Source: DASVEE01 sp036399695 (GTDB lineage Bacteria > Acidobacteriota > Thermoanaerobaculia > Gp7-AA8). Taken from it: a stretch of DNA of 9,619 bases. A program made the position numbers and the translations under genes. Location: positions 1 through 9,619 of the forward strand of contig DASWMP010000118.1 in the NCBI GenBank assembly GCA_036399695.1, given 5' to 3'. The notes beneath the pieces are model-generated. The model made no database searches. It was not told where the DNA came from and saw nothing but the letters and a program-made list of their open reading frames with translations. Shown here piece by piece: positions 1 to 6,088 of the stretch. The stretch's first letter is position 1; each line of letters opens with the position of its first letter.

Positions 1-5
1 AAGCT

Positions 6-47
6 CGACGCTTCCGCTATACGAAAGCGGCAACTGATGAAGCGTCG
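6..47. repeat. Nested inverted repeat at window edge
   Basis: Perfect 9-bp arms (CGACGCTTC at 6-14 and GAAGCGTCG at 39-47) enclose a second short hairpin, CCGCT at 14-18 with AGCGG at 26-30. The structure begins 51 nt beyond the stop of the minus-strand gene at 98-529, so it could fold at the end of that transcript. No T-run follows on either strand, so it is not a canonical intrinsic terminator. It could also belong to a neighbouring gene outside the window. Confidence 0.45.
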
Positions 48-97
48 CTGCCGCACTCCAAACGCTCGCCGGGCACAGCACGGGAAACGCCGCGCGG

Positions 98-529
98 CTA
101 CACGGCATGCGCCGTCTGCTCCCCCATCCTGCGCGGCGGCAGGGCAGCCATCCACTTCTCGCAGTCGCCGGGCTGGAGGACGAATTCGAAGGCGGCGCCG
201 TGGGAGCGGAGGCGGAGTGCGCGGCATTTCCCTTCCAGGTTCTTGCCCGTCACGAGCTCGTCGTCGTATTCGACTTCGTCGATGCGACTGAGCTCGAACG
301 ACGCTTCGAGGTCGGCGTTTTCATAATGAAGCGAATCGCCTGTGAGGGTGAGGGCCACCGGGACGAGGTGGTTCGCTTCGACGTACGAGGCGCGCGACTG
401 CACCTGGGCGCCGGCGGCACGTTTCTTCAGCAATTCGCCCAGCCGGTCGTTACGGCGCATGTTCTGAAACACGAACACCAGTGCCACGACCACTGCCACT
501 GCAATCAGAATGGGGAAGAATCCGGTCAC
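98..529 (-). CDS. Small single-span membrane protein, function unknown
   Basis: A 143-residue protein. Residues about 5-21 form one hydrophobic helix (FPILIAVAVVVALVFVF), followed by a basic stretch (MRRNDRLGELLKKR). This fits a membrane anchor with the rest in the cytoplasm by the positive-inside rule. The remaining ~100 residues are soluble and alternate hydrophobic and charged segments; they look like a small beta-rich domain, but I recognise no family. The start is a GTG at 529-527, chosen because GGAGGAGGT lies 5 nt upstream and the hydrophobic segment begins immediately. The gene diverges from the Nudix gene across 188 bp of relatively AT-rich DNA that probably holds its promoter. The gene is well supported; no function is claimed. 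Confidence 0.8.
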   Translation of the reverse strand: MTGFFPILIAVAVVVALVFVFQNMRRNDRLGELLKKRAAGAQVQSRASYVEANHLVPVALTLTGDSLHYENADLEASFELSRIDEVEYDDELVTGKNLEGKCRALRLRSHGAAFEFVLQPGDCEKWMAALPPRRMGEQTAHAV

Positions 530-534
530 GAGCT

Positions 535-543
535 ACCTCCTCC
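535..543 (-). promoter_or_regulatory. Strong Shine-Dalgarno for the small membrane protein
   Basis: Read on the minus strand this is GGAGGAGGT, ending 5 nt before the GTG at 529. It decides the start codon. The gene therefore uses conventional initiation, unlike the Nudix gene on the other side of this intergenic region. Confidence 0.8.
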
Positions 544-681
544 GCGTTTGATGATGAGTTGTGTCTTTAGCGAAAAATGTACGCCTGTTACGAAAAGATG
601 GCTATTACATTTCTACGCAGAGCCTGCCGCAAAGTTGGCGCGATTTCGTGCTGAGTCCGGCCCGGTTCGCCCGCCGCGGCC

Positions 682-710
682 TTACGCAGCCGCCCGCGCA
701 GGCATAGAAT
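682..710 (+). promoter_or_regulatory. Candidate promoter giving a leaderless Nudix mRNA
   Basis: TAGAAT at 705-710 resembles a sigma-70 -10 box, and a poor -35-like TTACGC (682-687) lies 17 bp upstream. Transcription starting 7-8 nt after the -10 would begin at or next to the ATG at 718. No Shine-Dalgarno is visible before either possible ATG (709 or 718), which fits leaderless initiation. The -35 match is weak, so this rests mostly on the -10 box, the spacing and the missing ribosome binding site. Confidence 0.4.
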
Positions 711-717
711 GTCGTCA

Positions 718-1197
718 ATGACCGTCTCCAGGCGGAAGTTGCGCGACGAGCACTCCTCCGGCGGTGCGGTGATCACGATGCGCGAAGGTCACCTCCACGT
801 CGCCCTCATCGCCACGCGGAACAAGACGCGGTGGGGCCTGCCGAAAGGGGCGGTCGTCGATGGCGAGACGAGCGAACAGGCGGCTCTGCGCGAGGTGCTG
901 GAAGAGACCGGCCTGCACGCCGACATCCTCAAGTCGCTCGGCACCATCGAGTACCAGTTCCGCGCCGGCGATACGCTGATCCGCAAACGGGTCGACTTTT
1001 ACCTGATGCGCTACGTCGGCGGCACGCTCACGCCGCAGCTCAGCGAAGTGGACGACGTCGAGTGGGTCGAGCTTTCGGCGGCCATCCAGCGTGCCAGCTT
1101 CGAGTCCGAGCGGAAGCTGCTGGAGATGGCGCTGCAGATCACTTCTTCGGCCGCGGCGCCTTCTTTTTCGCCGGTGCAGCCTTCTTCGCCGGCGTAA
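718..1197 (+). CDS. Nudix hydrolase
   Basis: A 159-residue cytoplasmic enzyme of the Nudix superfamily, which hydrolyses nucleoside diphosphates linked to another group X (oxidised nucleotides, dinucleoside polyphosphates, nucleotide sugars). The Nudix box is complete: G44, five residues, E50, seven residues, then REVLEETGL at 58-66, which supplies the metal-binding glutamates. The segment before it, TRWGLPKGAV, is the usual lead-in strand. The N-terminal RRKLRDEHSSGGAVI resembles MutT/Ap4A-hydrolase-like members, but the substrate cannot be read from sequence. The ATG at 718 is preferred to that at 709 because 709 overlaps the putative -10 box. The core domain ends near LLEMALQ. The last ~20 residues are Ser/Ala/Pro-rich and lie antisense to the lysine-rich tail of the convergent phosphoesterase gene, so they are probably not part of the fold. 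Confidence 0.92.
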   Translation: MTVSRRKLRDEHSSGGAVITMREGHLHVALIATRNKTRWGLPKGAVVDGETSEQAALREVLEETGLHADILKSLGTIEYQFRAGDTLIRKRVDFYLMRYVGGTLTPQLSEVDDVEWVELSAAIQRASFESERKLLEMALQITSSAAAPSFSPVQPSSPA

Positions 1198-1951
1198 CCG
1201 GCTTCTTTGCGGCGGCTTTCTTTCCAGGCGCGGCTTTCTTCGAGGTGGAGGCTTTCTTCGCCGGTGTGGCTTTCTTCTTCGCCTTCTCTTCGCGCTCCAG
1301 GCGTGCGGCCATCGTCGGGCGGCCTTTCGGGCCGGCGGCGGAGCGGTTGCTGATCCAGACGTTCTCGCTGCCGATCTCCTCGACGAGCTTCTGCGAGACG
1401 ACCGAGCGGGGAGCGAGCTTCGTCACGTCGACTGCTTCGTTCGCGAACTCGTCGCGATGCTTGAGCAGCAGCCACTCGTTGCCGCGATCCGACTTGCCCC
1501 TGCCGCGGATGCGCACGAGCGCCCATTCGCCGAACATCTTCTTCCCGTACATGCGGAACGTCAGCTTGCCGGAAGCGAGCGCCTTGACCGGATCGTCGCC
1601 GGGCTCGATGAACTCCCAGCCCCCTTCGTCCCAGATGATCACGTTGCCGGCGCCGTAGTTGCCCGCGGGGATGACGCCTTCGAATGCGGCGTAGTCGTAC
1701 GGGTGGTCCTCCGTCATCATGGCCAGACGCCGCACGCCCGGGTCGTACGACGGCCCCTTCGGCACTGCCCACGACTTCAGTACCCCTTCCATCTCCAGCC
1801 GGAAGTCGTAGTGAAGGTGCGACGCCGCATGCTTCTGAATGACGAAGATCGGCAGCTTCCGCTTTTTCTTCTTCGTGGACCCCGCCGGCTCCGGGGTGTC
1901 GCCAAAATCGCGCATCGCGCGGTATTTTTTGAGCAGATCCCGTTCAGCCAC
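1139..1951 (-). CDS. Stand-alone LigD-type DNA 3'-phosphoesterase with H1-like tail
   Basis: A 270-residue protein homologous to the phosphoesterase (PE) module of bacterial NHEJ ligase LigD, which trims 3'-phosphate and 3'-ribonucleotide ends before sealing. The N-terminal LKKYRAMRDFGDTPEP is the hallmark opening and supports the GTG start at 1951, which lacks a clear ribosome binding site. The manganese and active-site residues seen in characterised PE domains are present: H41, H47, D49, R51 (in QKHAASHLHYDFRLE) and H83, Y87 (in TEDHPYDY). The core ends near residue 205. Residues 223-270 are a low-complexity basic tail with 19 Lys and 14 Ala in 48 residues, built of AKKA-like repeats, which probably binds DNA. 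There is no polymerase or ligase module, and Ku is not in the window, so it could serve NHEJ encoded elsewhere or general end cleaning. The 3' end overlaps the Nudix gene by 59 bp. A membrane protein gene lies 47 nt upstream on the same strand. Confidence 0.9.
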   Translation of the reverse strand: MAERDLLKKYRAMRDFGDTPEPAGSTKKKKRKLPIFVIQKHAASHLHYDFRLEMEGVLKSWAVPKGPSYDPGVRRLAMMTEDHPYDYAAFEGVIPAGNYGAGNVIIWDEGGWEFIEPGDDPVKALASGKLTFRMYGKKMFGEWALVRIRGRGKSDRGNEWLLLKHRDEFANEAVDVTKLAPRSVVSQKLVEEIGSENVWISNRSAAGPKGRPTMAARLEREEKAKKKATPAKKASTSKKAAPGKKAAAKKPVTPAKKAAPAKKKAPRPKK

Positions 1952-1998
1952 GGCAGCGTGCGTTGCAGGGGGCGTGCACGCGCTCCGGGATCAGGCGG

Positions 1999-3471
1999 CT
2001 AAAAGCGCTGCCACACGACCACGTCCCTGATGCGCGCCACCTCCCGCCACTCGCCGGGGACGCGCGCCCGCAGGGCGTCGGCGCCCCCTTCTACCTCGGA
2101 GACCACGGCGTACCAGGGGCCGGCGAAGCGGGGATCGGCCAGCAGGATGGCGGACGTCTCGGGGGTGAGCTGGTCCCAGCGGACGGTGATGCGTTGGGCG
2201 TGAAAGTAGAAGGCGCCGCTCAAGACCGACGACAGCACGACGGCGTCGGGCCGGACCTGCCGCTCCACCGTCTCGACCGTGCGCGGAAAGATCGACTCCC
2301 AGTCGTCGGCGTGGAGGACGTGCAGGCGGCCGATCTGCTGGACTTCGCGCCCGACGAGCAGCAGCACCAGCAGTACCGCCAGCGCGCGTCCGGCGAAACG
2401 GGAGCGTTTCGCGATGACGTCCGTCAGCTCTCCGGCGCCGCGGGCGAAGCCGGCCAGGAGCGGCGGCAGGGCCGGGAGCAGGAAACGCGTGGAGGCAAAG
2501 TCGGGGCAGTAGCTGTAGAACGAATAGAAGAGAAAGAAGACGCCGAACCACGTCAGGAGCAGCGCCCGCTCCCACCTGTTCCAGCGGCGGCTGAACACGG
2601 CCAGCAGCCCGGCCGGGAAGACGAGCGGGGTCAGGAGCGACGCCAGGAACGACGCCTGGGACCCCGCGCACGGCGGCGCCCCGCCGAACGAGAGGATGCC
2701 GCCGGCGCCGCCGTAGCCGGTGACGAACGGGCTGCCGTAGAGCTTCGCGTGGTAGGCCATCAGCGCCACGGCGAACGGCAGCGCCGCGAGGCCCGCCACG
2801 GCCAGCCGCGGGAGGCGGAAGCGCATCGCCGCCAGCAGCGGCAGCACCATGAGGATGTTCGTCGGCCGCACGGCCACGCCGATGGCGAAGGCGACGCCGC
2901 TCAGCACCGCCCAGCGCCAGTGCTCCTCCGCACGTAGCGCGCAGACGATCGCCAGGAGAGCCCAGAAGGTGGCGAGGACATCGCTGACCGGCTGCACCGC
3001 TTCGAGGATGAAGACCGGAAACGCCGCCAGCAGGACCGCCGCGACGATGGCCCAGCCTCGCCCGGCGCCGAGCCGCCGCGCCAGCGTCACCAGCAGGAAC
3101 AGCGACGCCGACGCCGCCAGCGGGCCGACCACGAAGGGGGCGAACGACCAGCCTCCGACCGCCGCCGCGGCCGCCAGGTGCAGCGGCGTCCCGACCGGAT
3201 ACGTCGGCACCATCGTTCCGGGCTCGGGGCCGCGGGCGAAGCCGTACGGTGTAAAGAGATAGATGAGCGACGGATCGAGCTTCCCGGCCACGAGCGGCTC
3301 CACGACGGCCGCGGTCCGGCCGGAGAGCAGCAGCCGAGCCTCGTTGAGATAGCCGGACGAGTCAGGCCCGGCCGCGAACCGGCAGGTATTCGCCAGGAGC
3401 AGCACGAAATAGCCGAGGACGAACAAGGCCGCGACCGAGGCCAGGATCGTCCGTCGTGCGGTTCCGCTCAC
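1999..3471 (-). CDS. Polytopic GT-C-like glycosyltransferase (family 39/PMT-like)
   Basis: About 490 residues from the GTG at 3471. Some ten or eleven hydrophobic segments run from residue ~10 to ~365, followed by a soluble C-terminal part of ~100 residues. The first outward loop carries RFAAGPDSSGYLNEA with D37. An acidic residue at this place is the catalytic base of GT-C enzymes that take sugar from polyprenyl-phosphate donors (ArnT, PMT, family 39). PTYPVGTPLH (89-98) and VSDVLATFWALLAI also fit that group. The likely role is adding a sugar to lipid, glycan or protein at the outer face of the inner membrane; donor and acceptor are unknown. The frame stays open back to a GTG at 3603, but that extra stretch reads through a 9-nt repeat array as a Gly/Pro/Ile-rich pseudo-peptide, so I start at 3471, just before the first real membrane segment. 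No good Shine-Dalgarno is seen. The gene could be cotranscribed with the phosphoesterase 47 nt downstream, but they share no obvious function. Confidence 0.75.
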   Translation of the reverse strand: MSGTARRTILASVAALFVLGYFVLLLANTCRFAAGPDSSGYLNEARLLLSGRTAAVVEPLVAGKLDPSLIYLFTPYGFARGPEPGTMVPTYPVGTPLHLAAAAAVGGWSFAPFVVGPLAASASLFLLVTLARRLGAGRGWAIVAAVLLAAFPVFILEAVQPVSDVLATFWALLAIVCALRAEEHWRWAVLSGVAFAIGVAVRPTNILMVLPLLAAMRFRLPRLAVAGLAALPFAVALMAYHAKLYGSPFVTGYGGAGGILSFGGAPPCAGSQASFLASLLTPLVFPAGLLAVFSRRWNRWERALLLTWFGVFFLFYSFYSYCPDFASTRFLLPALPPLLAGFARGAGELTDVIAKRSRFAGRALAVLLVLLLVGREVQQIGRLHVLHADDWESIFPRTVETVERQVRPDAVVLSSVLSGAFYFHAQRITVRWDQLTPETSAILLADPRFAGPWYAVVSEVEGGADALRARVPGEWREVARIRDVVVWQRF

Positions 3472-3499
3472 AAGGGCATCGTAGCCCGAGAAGCGCTGA

Positions 3500-3583
3500 A
3501 CCGATGGGACCGGCGCGACCAATAGGACAGATAGGCCAACAGGACCAATAGGACAGATAGGACCTATGAGACGGATGAGACGC
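3500..3583 (-). repeat. 9-nt period repeat array
   Basis: Read on the minus strand, about ten successive units follow the pattern GTCCTATYK: GTCTCATCC, GTCTCATAG, GTCCTATCT, GTCCTATTG, GTCCTGTTG, an 8-nt GCCTATCT, GTCCTATTG, then decayed GTCGCGCCG and GTCCCATCG. On the plus strand the same array appears as a perfect 19-bp direct repeat (3517-3535 and 3543-3561). Units are degenerate at the edges and best in the centre, as in a slippage-born minisatellite. One 8-nt unit shifts the phase, which argues against the array being selected as coding sequence. Confidence 0.85.
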
Positions 3584-3628
3584 CAAGCGCAAGCAGTGAC
3601 CACTCACCACCGACCACCGCGAGCCCCA

Positions 3629-3656
3629 CCAAAAACCAACAACCAAAAACCAACAA
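3629..3656 (+). repeat. 14-bp tandem duplication, A/C only
   Basis: CCAAAAACCAACAA occurs twice head to tail (3629-3642, 3643-3656) without mismatch. It contains no G or T. It belongs to a wider G-poor, T-poor plus-strand stretch from about 3598 to 3720 between the divergent glycosyltransferase-like and kinase genes. Confidence 0.9.
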
Positions 3657-3666
3657 CACGGACAAA

Positions 3667-3694
3667 CGAGCAACGGACAACGAGCAACGGACAA
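3667..3694 (+). repeat. Second 14-bp tandem duplication
   Basis: CGAGCAACGGACAA occurs twice head to tail (3667-3680, 3681-3694) without mismatch, and a partial copy (ACGGACAAA) precedes it at 3658-3666. The unit length equals that of the neighbouring array at 3629-3656, but the sequence is unrelated. Confidence 0.9.
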
Positions 3695-3718
3695 CCCCCC
3701 CCAACACCCCCCAACCCC
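3695..3718 (-). other. G-quadruplex candidate
   Basis: Three C-runs on the plus strand (8 at 3695-3702, 6 at 3707-3712, 4 at 3715-3718) are separated by 4 and 2 nt. The minus strand therefore has G-runs of 4, 6 and 8, and the 8-run can supply two tracts. This meets the usual four-tract, short-loop rule for a G-quadruplex. It lies 64 nt upstream of the kinase start and would be in the nontranslated leader of any minus-strand transcript starting beyond it. Confidence 0.55.
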
Positions 3719-3763
3719 TTACCTTCCTACACTTTACCTCCCCGGCGGCTTCATTCTTGCAAA

Positions 3764-3769
3764 AGGAGG
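3764..3769 (+). promoter_or_regulatory. Shine-Dalgarno for the sensor kinase
   Basis: AGGAGG, within AAAAGGAGGT at 3761-3770, is a perfect anti-16S match, 12 nt before the ATG at 3782, which is slightly long spacing. It fixes the kinase start at 3782 even though the frame stays open far upstream through the repeat block. A weak -10-like TACACT sits at 3728-3733 with no recognisable -35. Confidence 0.8.
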
Positions 3770-3781
3770 TCGGCTCGTAGC

Positions 3782-6088
3782 ATGTCGCCGTCCATCCGAA
3801 AAATGCTCTGGGGCGCCTTTGCAGGGTTGGCCCTTCTGGTCGCGGCTGGCGTCGCGCTGACGATCATCGTCCTGCAGATGGAGCGGCAGCACGAGCAGGA
3901 CATGGCCCGCAGCACCCGGCCGCTCCTCGACGCCGTCCGTCTCATGGACGAGCACCTCACGCAGATGGTCTCCGCCTCCCGCGGCCTGCTCCTCACCGGC
4001 CAGGGGGAGTTCGAGCAGCAGTTCGACGACTCCAGCCGCGAGCTCGGGACCGCCAAAGCGCGGGCCACGGAGCTGGCCAGCGGCACGGAAGCGGAGCAGA
4101 CGGTACGGGAGTTCAGCGCTCATGCGACCGATCTCACCGGGATGCTCGTGCAGCAGAACAAGTTCTACGACGAGGGGGACATGCCGGCCGCGCGCAAGGC
4201 CATGGAAGACGTCGCCGCGAAACGGCGCCGGGCTCCCGATTACATCGAGCTGATCTCCGACCAGCAGTCCAAGCGCGAAGGCGAGAATCTCGAGAGCATG
4301 ACCAACATGCGCCAGATCGTCACCTCCGTGATGATCCTGGTGGCGCTGGTGATGATCGCCCTCGGCGCCCTGGCCGTCTGGCGCATCGAGCAGCTCCTCG
4401 TCGAGTCCATCACCCGGCAGGTGCGCCGTACCGAAACCATGATCGCCGGCATGACCGACGGCGTCATGCTCGTCGACGAAAACGGCCGCACCGTCTTCAT
4501 CAACCCGGCCGGCCAGAAACTCCTCGGGCGTACCGACGTCGGCATCACCATCGAACGCCACGTCGAGATCTACCGCCTTCGCAACGCCGCCGGCCGCCCG
4601 CTCGATCCGGAGGAGCTGCCGGTGGCGAAGGCGCTCTCCACCGGCCAGGCCGTCCAGGACCAGACGATCCTCATCACCCGCGAGGACCGGAACGTCGCCG
4701 TCTCCATGAGCGCCACGCCACTCCAGGAAGACGGGCACATCTCCAACGTCGTCGTGACCTTCCGCGACATCACCGAGCGGCGGCGCTTCGAGGAAGAGAT
4801 CGCCCTTCAGGCCGAACGGGCGCAGATCCTCGCCGACGCCGGCGCCTTCTTCTCCTCGAACATCGATCCAGCCTGGGTCACGCAGGCGATCGCCGAGCGC
4901 ATCGCCGAAGTCCTGGGCGACTGGACGGCCGTCATCCTCAAGTCGCCGGAGTCGAACGAGCTCCGCGTCGCCTCGATCTATCACCGTGACATGGCCTCGA
5001 TCGGCCTGGCCTGGTCGTACGTCTACCGCCAGCCGCTCGTCGTCGGCGAAGGAATGATCGGGCAGGTCGTCTCCTCCGGCTTCCCGTCGCTGACGACGAA
5101 CGTCGGCAATGCCGGCGGCGACGTCTCGAGCGTCTACCACCCGTCGTCCATGCGGTTCGCGTCGCTGCTGATCCTCCCGCTGCGCACGCGGCGCGAGATG
5201 CTCGGGGCGCTGATCATCGCCGCCAACGATCCGGACCGGGCCATGACGGACCAGAAGCTGCCGCTCGCCGAGGTACTGGCGGAGCGGGCGGCGCTGGCCA
5301 TCGAGAACGCCAAGCTCTACACCGAACAGGTCGAAGCGCGGCGCAAGGTCGAAGACCTCTCCCGCCTCAAGGACGAGTTCCTCTCGATCGCCTCGCACGA
5401 GCTGCGCACGCCGGTCACGTCGATCAAGGGCTACACGCAACTCGCGAAGTCGCTCATCAAAGAAGGGGACCTCAACACGTCCGAGGAGTACCTCGACATC
5501 GCGCTCGACCAGATCGACCGCATGTCGCGGCTCATTCTCGAGCTGCTGGACGTATCCCGTATTGAGACCGGGCGCCTGGAGATCCGGCGGGAGTCGATCC
5601 AGTGGTCGCAGTTCGTCCGCGACGTCGTCCACCGCCACCACACCGCCGTCAGCGACCGCCGTTTCCATCTGGATGTCCCGGACCAGACGAAAGTCGTGCA
5701 GGGGGATCGCGACCGCCTCGAACAGGTCCTCGGAAACCTGCTGGAGAACGCGGTCAAGTACTCGCCGGACGGCTCCGAGATCTTCGTCAGCGTGGACGAC
5801 CGCGCCGACAACATCGTGACCGCCGTCTGCGACCGCGGCATCGGCATCCCGGCCGACGAGCTGGGGCAGGTCTTCGAGCGTTTCCACCGCGGCCGGCAGG
5901 TCTCGTCGACGAACTACGGCGGTCTCGGCCTCGGGCTCTACATCACCAAGCAGATCATCGAGCGCCACGGCGGCACGATCTGGGTGGAGAGCAAGGAAGG
6001 GATGGGGACGACGTTCTACTTCTCGCTGCCGGTGGTGCCGGTGGGGGCCAGCGTTTCGGCCCCGGCGGCCGTACCGAGTAGTCGATGA
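3782..6088 (+). CDS. Membrane sensor histidine kinase (CHASE3-like, PAS, GAF)
   Basis: A 768-residue inner-membrane histidine kinase. The first TM helix is ~11-33. An extracytoplasmic helical region 34-177 contains a CHASE3-like motif (SASRGLLLTGQGEFEQQF), and the second TM is ~178-200. A PAS domain follows at ~213-335, ending in the typical FRDITERRRFEEE. A GAF domain spans ~345-515 and ends in the coiled linker to HisKA, whose phospho-acceptor is H539 in FLSIASHELRTPVTSIKGY. The ATPase domain has the N box (N652, N656), G1 box DRGIGIP at 684-690, an F box (VFERFHRG) and the G2 box GGLGLGLY at 713-720. All residues needed for activity are present. It has three potential signal inputs: periplasmic, PAS and GAF. 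There is no receiver domain, and no response regulator gene lies in the window, so its partner is elsewhere. The stop overlaps the start of the metalloprotease gene, implying cotranscription. The start is set by the perfect Shine-Dalgarno at 3764-3769. Confidence 0.94.
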   Translation: MSPSIRKMLWGAFAGLALLVAAGVALTIIVLQMERQHEQDMARSTRPLLDAVRLMDEHLTQMVSASRGLLLTGQGEFEQQFDDSSRELGTAKARATELASGTEAEQTVREFSAHATDLTGMLVQQNKFYDEGDMPAARKAMEDVAAKRRRAPDYIELISDQQSKREGENLESMTNMRQIVTSVMILVALVMIALGALAVWRIEQLLVESITRQVRRTETMIAGMTDGVMLVDENGRTVFINPAGQKLLGRTDVGITIERHVEIYRLRNAAGRPLDPEELPVAKALSTGQAVQDQTILITREDRNVAVSMSATPLQEDGHISNVVVTFRDITERRRFEEEIALQAERAQILADAGAFFSSNIDPAWVTQAIAERIAEVLGDWTAVILKSPESNELRVASIYHRDMASIGLAWSYVYRQPLVVGEGMIGQVVSSGFPSLTTNVGNAGGDVSSVYHPSSMRFASLLILPLRTRREMLGALIIAANDPDRAMTDQKLPLAEVLAERAALAIENAKLYTEQVEARRKVEDLSRLKDEFLSIASHELRTPVTSIKGYTQLAKSLIKEGDLNTSEEYLDIALDQIDRMSRLILELLDVSRIETGRLEIRRESIQWSQFVRDVVHRHHTAVSDRRFHLDVPDQTKVVQGDRDRLEQVLGNLLENAVKYSPDGSEIFVSVDDRADNIVTAVCDRGIGIPADELGQVFERFHRGRQVSSTNYGGLGLGLYITKQIIERHGGTIWVESKEGMGTTFYFSLPVVPVGASVSAPAAVPSSR

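Noticed and set aside
1..97. tRNA or site-specific recombination site at the left edge
   Set aside because: The inverted repeat does not fold as a cloverleaf and matches no recombinase site I know.
107..721. Plus-strand open frame opposite the small membrane protein
   Set aside because: No ribosome binding site and no domain. The minus-strand gene has a perfect Shine-Dalgarno and a membrane helix.
831..2002. Plus-strand open frames across the Nudix end and the phosphoesterase gene
   Set aside because: They give low-complexity Phe/Ala or Arg-rich peptides that are the reverse of the AKKA tail and PE domain. The minus strand carries the conserved catalytic residues.
3500..3718. CRISPR array
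   Set aside because: Units are 9 or 14 nt, directly tandem with no unique spacers, and no cas genes are nearby.
3498..3780. Riboswitch or structured RNA leader
   Set aside because: The plus strand here is nearly all A and C and cannot form stable stems. No known aptamer motif was seen.
3566..3781. N-terminal extension of the kinase upstream of 3782
   Set aside because: It translates the micro-repeats into a Pro/Thr/Asn/Arg-rich string, and the only ribosome binding site is immediately before 3782.
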